Of a DNA stretch of 35,906 nucleotides, positions 32,558 to 35,906 are shown one piece after another (within the stretch, counting starts at the first letter, position 1; the number at the start of each line of letters is the position of its first letter). The stretch covers positions 1 through 35,906 of the forward strand of contig CAZKFI010000020.1 in NCBI GenBank assembly GCA_964551975.1, written 5' to 3'. The notes under the pieces were generated by a model. The model was not told where the DNA came from, did not search any database, and saw nothing but the letters and a program-made list of their open reading frames with translations. The position numbers were made by a program, and so were the translations under genes. The DNA is from REEB426 sp964551975. GTDB taxonomy: Bacteria; Actinomycetota; Actinomycetes; S36-B12.

Positions 32558-33322
32558 GTGAACTCCGAAACGCAGGAATACCGGCTGATTCTGTTGCGCC
32601 ACGGTGAGAGCGAATGGAATGCCAAGAACCTCTTCACTGGCTGGGTTGACGTGGACCTCTCGGCGACCGGCATTAGCGAGGCAGAGCGTGGCGGGCGCCT
32701 GTTGAATGAGGCGGGACTACTCCCCGACGTGGTGCACACCTCACTATTGCGCAGAGCAATTCGCACAGCGAATATCGCGCTGGCGCAATGCAACCGCAGT
32801 TGGATTCCGGTGCAACGCTCCTGGCGGTTGAATGAACGTCATTACGGTGCACTGCAGGGCAAGGACAAAGCACAAACCCTGGCGGAGTTCGGGGAGGAGC
32901 AGTTCATGCTCTGGCGCCGCTCGTACGACGTGCCGCCGCCCCCGATCGCACCTGATGATCCGTGGTCCCAGACCGGTGATCCCCGCTACGCCCATCTGCC
33001 ACCTGACGCCCTACCGCAAACCGAATGCTTAAAGGACGTGGTGGTCCGCCTCCTGCCCTACTGGCAGGACGCAATCGTGCCGAATCTGCGCAGCGGACAA
33101 ACGGTGCTGGTCGCCGCTCACGGAAACTCACTACGCGCCTTGGTCAAGCACCTGGATCAGATCAGTGACGATGCGATCGCTGGCCTGAATATTCCCACTG
33201 GAATACCGCTGCTCTACCGACTCAACGCCCAGATGCAGCCCGTTGTCAGCGGTGGTGAGTACCTCGACCCCAAAGCTGCCGCAGAGGCAGCTGCAGCGGT
33301 TGCCGCGCAGGGACGACGTTGA
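32558..33322 (+). CDS. gpmA: 2,3-bisphosphoglycerate-dependent phosphoglycerate mutase
   Basis: 254-residue glycolytic mutase. The phosphorylated His is in LILLRHGESEWNAKNLFTGW, followed by SLLRRAIRTANIAL, RSWRLNERHYGALQGKDKA and the second His in VLVAAHGNSLRALVKHLD. The GTG at 32558 is 14 bp after the YbjN stop and has an AGGA site; longer frames lie inside the YbjN gene. An Ala-rich tail of about 20 residues follows the conserved EYLD end. Its stop overlaps the next gene's TTG start. Confidence 0.95.
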   Translation: MNSETQEYRLILLRHGESEWNAKNLFTGWVDVDLSATGISEAERGGRLLNEAGLLPDVVHTSLLRRAIRTANIALAQCNRSWIPVQRSWRLNERHYGALQGKDKAQTLAEFGEEQFMLWRRSYDVPPPPIAPDDPWSQTGDPRYAHLPPDALPQTECLKDVVVRLLPYWQDAIVPNLRSGQTVLVAAHGNSLRALVKHLDQISDDAIAGLNIPTGIPLLYRLNAQMQPVVSGGEYLDPKAAAEAAAAVAAQGRR

Positions 33323-34041
33323 GGACCACACGCCTGGAGTTGGCCGACTCCACCCTGCGCACCTGGCAGGCCGAAGTCCTGGCGAGCGACGCAGAATCCG
33401 GGATCGTGCTGGACCGGTCGGCTTTCTATCCAGGTGGCGGTGGCCAACCACCGGACCACGGAGTGCTGCTGTGGGCAGGTGTGCAGACCCGCATCGTGGA
33501 CGTGCGCAAGGGTGAAGATCCGGCATTGGTCCCACATCCGGAGGATCCGCTGCCACCGGCGGGCACCATGGTGACCGGGGCAATCGAAGACGAACGCCGC
33601 ACCGCACTGATGCGTACTCACTCCGGGCTGCATCTGCTTTCTGGCGTGGTGTTCCGGGATTTCGGAGCGCTGGTGACGGGTTCAAACATGGAACCGCTGA
33701 GTGGGCGCTTGGATTTCAATCTGGACGAGATCCCATCCGGATTCAAGGAAGCCGTCGAAGAAGCCTGCAACATCGAAGTGCATCAAGACCGCATGATCCA
33801 GGCGTATGAGCTCCCGCGCGATGAGGCACTGGCCATCCCCGACGTCATCCGAACCGCGCAGAATCTGCTTCCATCCACGATCGAGGTCGTGCGCATTGTC
33901 GATATCAATGGCCTTGACGTACAGGCCGATGGCGGCACACACGTCGCCTCGACGCGTCAGATCGGTCGAATCAGCGTTGCCAAGGTGGAAAACAAAGGCA
34001 AAGGATTTCGTCGGATCCGCATCGCGGTCACCGACAGCTGA
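33319..34041 (+). CDS. Alanyl-tRNA editing domain protein (AlaX-like), one zinc ligand changed
   Basis: 240-residue free-standing editing domain that would hydrolyse Ser- or Gly-tRNA(Ala). It has FYPGGGGQPPDHG near residue 37, the zinc His pair in RTHSGLHLL (His101, His105) and DGGTHVAST at 204-212, where His208 is kept but the usual Cys of CxxxH is Asp204. The late IGRISVAKVENKGKGFRRIRIAV is typical. The start is a TTG overlapping the gpm stop by 3 bp; no ATG or GTG near the N-terminus fits. Its stop is one base from the convergent DUF2516 stop. Confidence 0.85.
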   Translation: MRTTRLELADSTLRTWQAEVLASDAESGIVLDRSAFYPGGGGQPPDHGVLLWAGVQTRIVDVRKGEDPALVPHPEDPLPPAGTMVTGAIEDERRTALMRTHSGLHLLSGVVFRDFGALVTGSNMEPLSGRLDFNLDEIPSGFKEAVEEACNIEVHQDRMIQAYELPRDEALAIPDVIRTAQNLLPSTIEVVRIVDINGLDVQADGGTHVASTRQIGRISVAKVENKGKGFRRIRIAVTDS

Positions 34042-34042
34042 C

Positions 34043-34324
34043 TCAGCGGCCCATCAGATCGTTAATGCGCGATCGCACATCGAACAGATAGATCAGGGCT
34101 GCCACAAGTCCGGCGAGGCCGATCAGGTTCAGCGTCATGGAAGGCAGTAGGCCGGTGAGAGCCGCAAGGCCAGTAAGCACCAGCCAGAGCACCTTCGACT
34201 GACGTGACACCGCCGGAAATACAGCTGCCGGACGGCGTAGGCAGTCCACGAAGGCAAAACCCTTGATCGCTAGGAACAACGCCCACAGAATCCAGACCAC
34301 CAGGCCCTGAATGGAATCGAACAC
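34043..34324 (-). CDS. DUF2516 family small membrane protein
   Basis: 93-residue integral membrane protein with three predicted helices: about residues 6-26 (LVVWILWALFLAIKGFAFV), 44-60 (VLWLVLTGLAALTGLL) and 64-82 (NLIGLAGLVAALIYLF). The fingerprint IKGFAFVDCLRRP matches DUF2516. The GTG at 34324 was chosen because family members begin right before this first helix; an in-frame GTG at 34351 would add nine charged residues. It is downstream of the repeat protein and XRE regulator on the same strand, but a strong hairpin separates them. Function unknown. Confidence 0.75.
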   Translation of the reverse strand: MFDSIQGLVVWILWALFLAIKGFAFVDCLRRPAAVFPAVSRQSKVLWLVLTGLAALTGLLPSMTLNLIGLAGLVAALIYLFDVRSRINDLMGR

Positions 34325-34360
34325 CTCTCGACGGTACCTCAGTGGGTCCACCGGGGCAGA

Positions 34361-34406
34361 ACATGCGTTGGGGCGGCCGCCCTACAGCAGCCGCCCCAAC
34401 GCATGT
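34361..34406 (-). terminator. Long perfect hairpin (17-bp stem, 12-nt loop), likely terminator
   Basis: ACATGCGTTGGGGCGGC (34361-34377) pairs exactly with GCCGCCCCAACGCATGT (34390-34406). It lies 25 bp past the stop of the minus-strand repeat protein gene and about 36 bp before the DUF2516 start. No T-tract follows on either strand, which is common for actinobacterial terminators. Confidence 0.65.
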
Positions 34407-34431
34407 GACGTCGATTCATCCCGGTGTTCGA

Positions 34432-34917
34432 CTACAGGCGAACGGCCTCGCGAATCATCGTCACCGTGCTGCTCACACCGCGGCGCACATCCTCACTCGC
34501 GGTGGCCAGGCGCTGGCGCGCATCGACTGCAATTGCCTGCAGATCGATAGCGGTGGGGTCCAGCTTGGCAATGTCGATCTTGGAAATGTCGATCTTGGAA
34601 ATGTCGATCTTGGAAATGTCGAACTGGGCCAGATCCAGCTTGGCAATATCGAACTTGGCGAGATCGACCGTGGGTACCGGCACCTCAGGTAGCCCGAAGG
34701 GCAGGTCCACCTTCTGCACGGAGACTGCCTCGCGGGCCTGTGTCGCCGCCTCAATTGCGGTGGCCTTGGCGCGAACTGCAACCGCCAACACCTGATCGAT
34801 CGGGGTGCGCTCGGTTGCGGTGTCGGCGCCGGCTGCCACGCCCTCCTGCGGTTGCAGGATCTGACCGGCAGGAACCTGCGGCTCCGGTGTCGTGTTGATG
34901 CCCTCAGTAGTCGTCAT
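34432..34917 (-). CDS. Pentapeptide-repeat-like protein at the hbhA-type locus
   Basis: 161-residue soluble protein. Residues 1-38 are Pro/Thr/Gln-rich and probably disordered. Residues 39-68 form an Ala-rich helix (IDQVLAVAVRAKATAIEAAT). A Pro/Val-rich linker leads to nine five-residue units from 85 to 129 of the form D-[LIP]-[AST]-[KQA]-[FIL], and a final Ala/Arg-rich helix ends the protein. It overlaps the XRE regulator gene by 14 bp, and a DUF2516 gene follows. This order (XRE, surface/heparin-binding protein, DUF2516) is what I recall around mycobacterial hbhA, but no clear sequence similarity to HbhA is visible beyond a helical, Ala-rich character. No signal peptide is seen. Function unknown. 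Confidence 0.7.
   Translation of the reverse strand: MTTTEGINTTPEPQVPAGQILQPQEGVAAGADTATERTPIDQVLAVAVRAKATAIEAATQAREAVSVQKVDLPFGLPEVPVPTVDLAKFDIAKLDLAQFDISKIDISKIDISKIDIAKLDPTAIDLQAIAVDARQRLATASEDVRRGVSSTVTMIREAVRL
34576..34620. repeat. Exact 15-bp tandem repeat, three copies, inside the repeat-protein gene
   Basis: GATCTTGGAAATGTC occurs three times head to tail (34576-34590, 34591-34605, 34606-34620), with degenerate copies on both sides. It encodes three identical DISKI-type pentapeptides on the minus strand. Identical synonymous bases suggest recent unit duplication and possible copy-number variation. Confidence 0.9.
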
Positions 34918-35350
34918 CTTCCAACCTTCCTTCCTGGTTATTGGGCCGGTCGCTTGAAGTCGTATCAGCGAACGGTTCCCCCTGTGCTGGGTCTTGGTCT
35001 GCAGCGCTCACGCGGTTCTCCGCCTGGAACGCTGCGTAGATCTGCAGCAGGGTCGTGCGCTGACGTTCCGTGATCGTCCGATCCGCGGCAATGGCCGTGG
35101 TCACGGCCGAATCACCTTCACGCTCGGCGAGGATGCCGGCCTGCACGTAGAGGGTCTCCGCAGAAATACGCAGTCCCTGGGCGATGCGGGCCAGGATCTC
35201 GGCACTGGGCTTACGTAGCCCACGCTCAACCTGGCTCAGATACGGATTGGAAACTTCAGCTGCTTTGGCCAACTGCCGCAGTGACATCTGGGCCTGGTCC
35301 CGCTGGGTGCGGATGAAGTCCCCCAGGCCCTGGACGTCGATGCGTGTCAT
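34904..35350 (-). CDS. XRE-family helix-turn-helix regulator
   Basis: 148-residue regulator. The Cro/C1 HTH covers about residues 8-65, with GDFIRTQRDQAQMSLRQLAKAAEVSNPYLSQVERGLRKPSAEILARIAQGL, followed by SAETLYVQAGIL. The C-terminal third is acidic and Gln-rich (ends in LEDDDY) and probably flexible. It strongly resembles the mycobacterial protein encoded before hbhA (Rv0474, from memory). ATG 35350 was chosen as the start just before the HTH; the longer frame runs into the permease gene. It overlaps the repeat-protein gene by 14 bp and likely regulates that operon and itself. Confidence 0.9.
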   Translation of the reverse strand: MTRIDVQGLGDFIRTQRDQAQMSLRQLAKAAEVSNPYLSQVERGLRKPSAEILARIAQGLRISAETLYVQAGILAEREGDSAVTTAIAADRTITERQRTTLLQIYAAFQAENRVSAADQDPAQGEPFADTTSSDRPNNQEGRLEDDDY

Positions 35351-35368
35351 GCCGAAAGTATGCCCCCG

Positions 35369-35399
35369 AGTGCTTGCAAATGCAAACGCAAGTGCTTGC
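35369..35399. promoter_or_regulatory. Half-site cluster upstream of the XRE gene, putative autoregulatory operator
   Basis: AGTGCTTGC is repeated at 35369-35377 and 35391-35399, 22 bp apart (two helical turns). Two inverted repeats overlap them: TTGCA-AA-TGCAA (35374-35385) and GCAAG-TG-CTTGC (35388-35399). The cluster lies in the 50 bp between the permease stop and the XRE start. Binding by the XRE protein is inferred. Confidence 0.5.
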
Positions 35400-35400
35400 C

Positions 35401-35906
35401 CTACGTAGCACCTGTGAACCCAGCCACCCCGGCGCCGATCAGGGCGACCACCAACACCAGACAGAGCGTGCCGCCGAGTAGCGGGATCGGCCATCGGCGC
35501 AGGAATCCACCCGGCAGCGTGCAGGCGGTCAGGTGCATGACGGCGTAGTAGCTGAGCACGCACACGCTGGATAAGGCGACGGCCCAGGGCAGGCTGCCAG
35601 CCGTGACCACGATGGCCGCCAACCCCGCTGCCACGACGGCCGCGCGCCGAGGCAGGCCCGCCTGCACGCTGGCCAAACTCCGTGGCGCATCACCACGGCG
35701 TGCCATTGCGAACGTCGTGCGCCCGATCCCGGCAAGCAGGGAAAGCAGCGAGGCACCCGCTGCGAGTACCGCACCCAGGGCGACCAACCACCGCAGCGGC
35801 GGCGGCACCAGGTCCATCAGGGCCGCCGCGCCCAGCGGCCCACCCGAGTGGTTGGTGGTCACGATGACTGCCGCTACTGCTGCATAGATCAACAGCACGA
35901 AGGTCA
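35401..35906 (-). CDS. APC-superfamily amino acid/amine permease, C-terminal part
   Basis: About 168 C-terminal residues of a polytopic membrane protein, open to the right edge, so the N-terminus is missing. Four or so hydrophobic helices are visible. The central stretch WLVALGAVLAAGASLLSLLAGIGRTTFAMARRGDAPRSLASV matches the APC permease region where a helix is followed by R-x-x-FAMAR-x-GD and a short cytoplasmic loop. The helix AVALSSVCVLSYYAVMHLTA and a final LCLVLVVALIGAGVAGF helix follow. Its substrate cannot be told from this part. It ends 50 bp before the XRE gene on the same strand. Confidence 0.8.
   Translation of the reverse strand, partial: TFVLLIYAAVAAVIVTTNHSGGPLGAAALMDLVPPPLRWLVALGAVLAAGASLLSLLAGIGRTTFAMARRGDAPRSLASVQAGLPRRAAVVAAGLAAIVVTAGSLPWAVALSSVCVLSYYAVMHLTACTLPGGFLRRWPIPLLGGTLCLVLVVALIGAGVAGFTGAT

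Noticed and set aside
34531..34665. CRISPR-like array from the regular repeats
   Set aside because: Repeats are 15 bp, have no spacers, stay in frame and encode a protein repeat.

Overview
The window looks like chromosomal DNA of an aerobic, fairly GC-rich (about 60% by eye) actinobacterium. It is probably a metagenome-derived scaffold, because it holds two runs of N (217-226 and 11220-11319). The actinobacterial assignment rests on mshA (mycothiol synthesis), carD next to an LpqE-like lipoprotein and ispD-ispF-cysS-rlmB, a senX3-regX3 pair beside phoU/mshA/YbjN/gpm, and an XRE regulator - repeat protein - DUF2516 trio in the layout I remember for the mycobacterial hbhA locus. No rRNA, tRNA, CRISPR array or insertion sequence was recognised.

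Region 1 (1-18913) is a dedicated methylamine/C1 island of three transcription units. Minus strand: an MttB-superfamily methyltransferase without pyrrolysine, then betA (choline dehydrogenase) and betB (betaine aldehyde dehydrogenase, cut by the left edge). Divergent plus strand: an IclR regulator followed in a tight operon by a corrinoid protein, a Cys-rich MetV-like protein, a MetF-type reductase, a methyltetrahydrofolate:corrinoid methyltransferase, a [2Fe-2S]/DUF4445 corrinoid-reactivation protein and a DUF1638 protein. After a DUF6941 gene and a gap comes a GntR regulator with a dimethylglycine/sarcosine dehydrogenase-like flavoprotein, etfB, etfA, formate-tetrahydrofolate ligase and a stand-alone homocysteine methyltransferase. 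Read together: choline -> betaine aldehyde -> glycine betaine -> (corrinoid, oxygen-independent) dimethylglycine -> sarcosine -> glycine. Methyl groups go to tetrahydrofolate and are either oxidised (MetF/MetV, later Fhs with ATP gain) or passed to homocysteine. The chemistry of each family is established; glycine betaine as the substrate is an inference from betA/betB and the dimethylglycine dehydrogenase-like gene.

Region 2 (19027-23315) is a glutamine-synthetase-like gamma-glutamyl-amine ligase, an aldehyde dehydrogenase and an SDR, converging on a class-I glutamine amidotransferase-like hydrolase. This gene set fits a gamma-glutamylated amino-alcohol (ethanolamine-like) degradation route.

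Region 3 (22575-34324) is conserved core: an operon carD-ispD-ispF-cysS-rlmB(-amidotransferase) on the minus strand, an LpqE-like lipoprotein, regX3-senX3 diverging from phoU-mshA-YbjN-gpm-alaX across a recognisable PHO box, and a DUF2516 membrane protein.

Region 4 (34361-35906) holds a strong hairpin, a protein with nine pentapeptide repeats encoded partly by an exact 15-bp tandem repeat, an XRE regulator with a half-site-rich upstream region, and the C-terminal part of an APC-type permease cut by the right edge.
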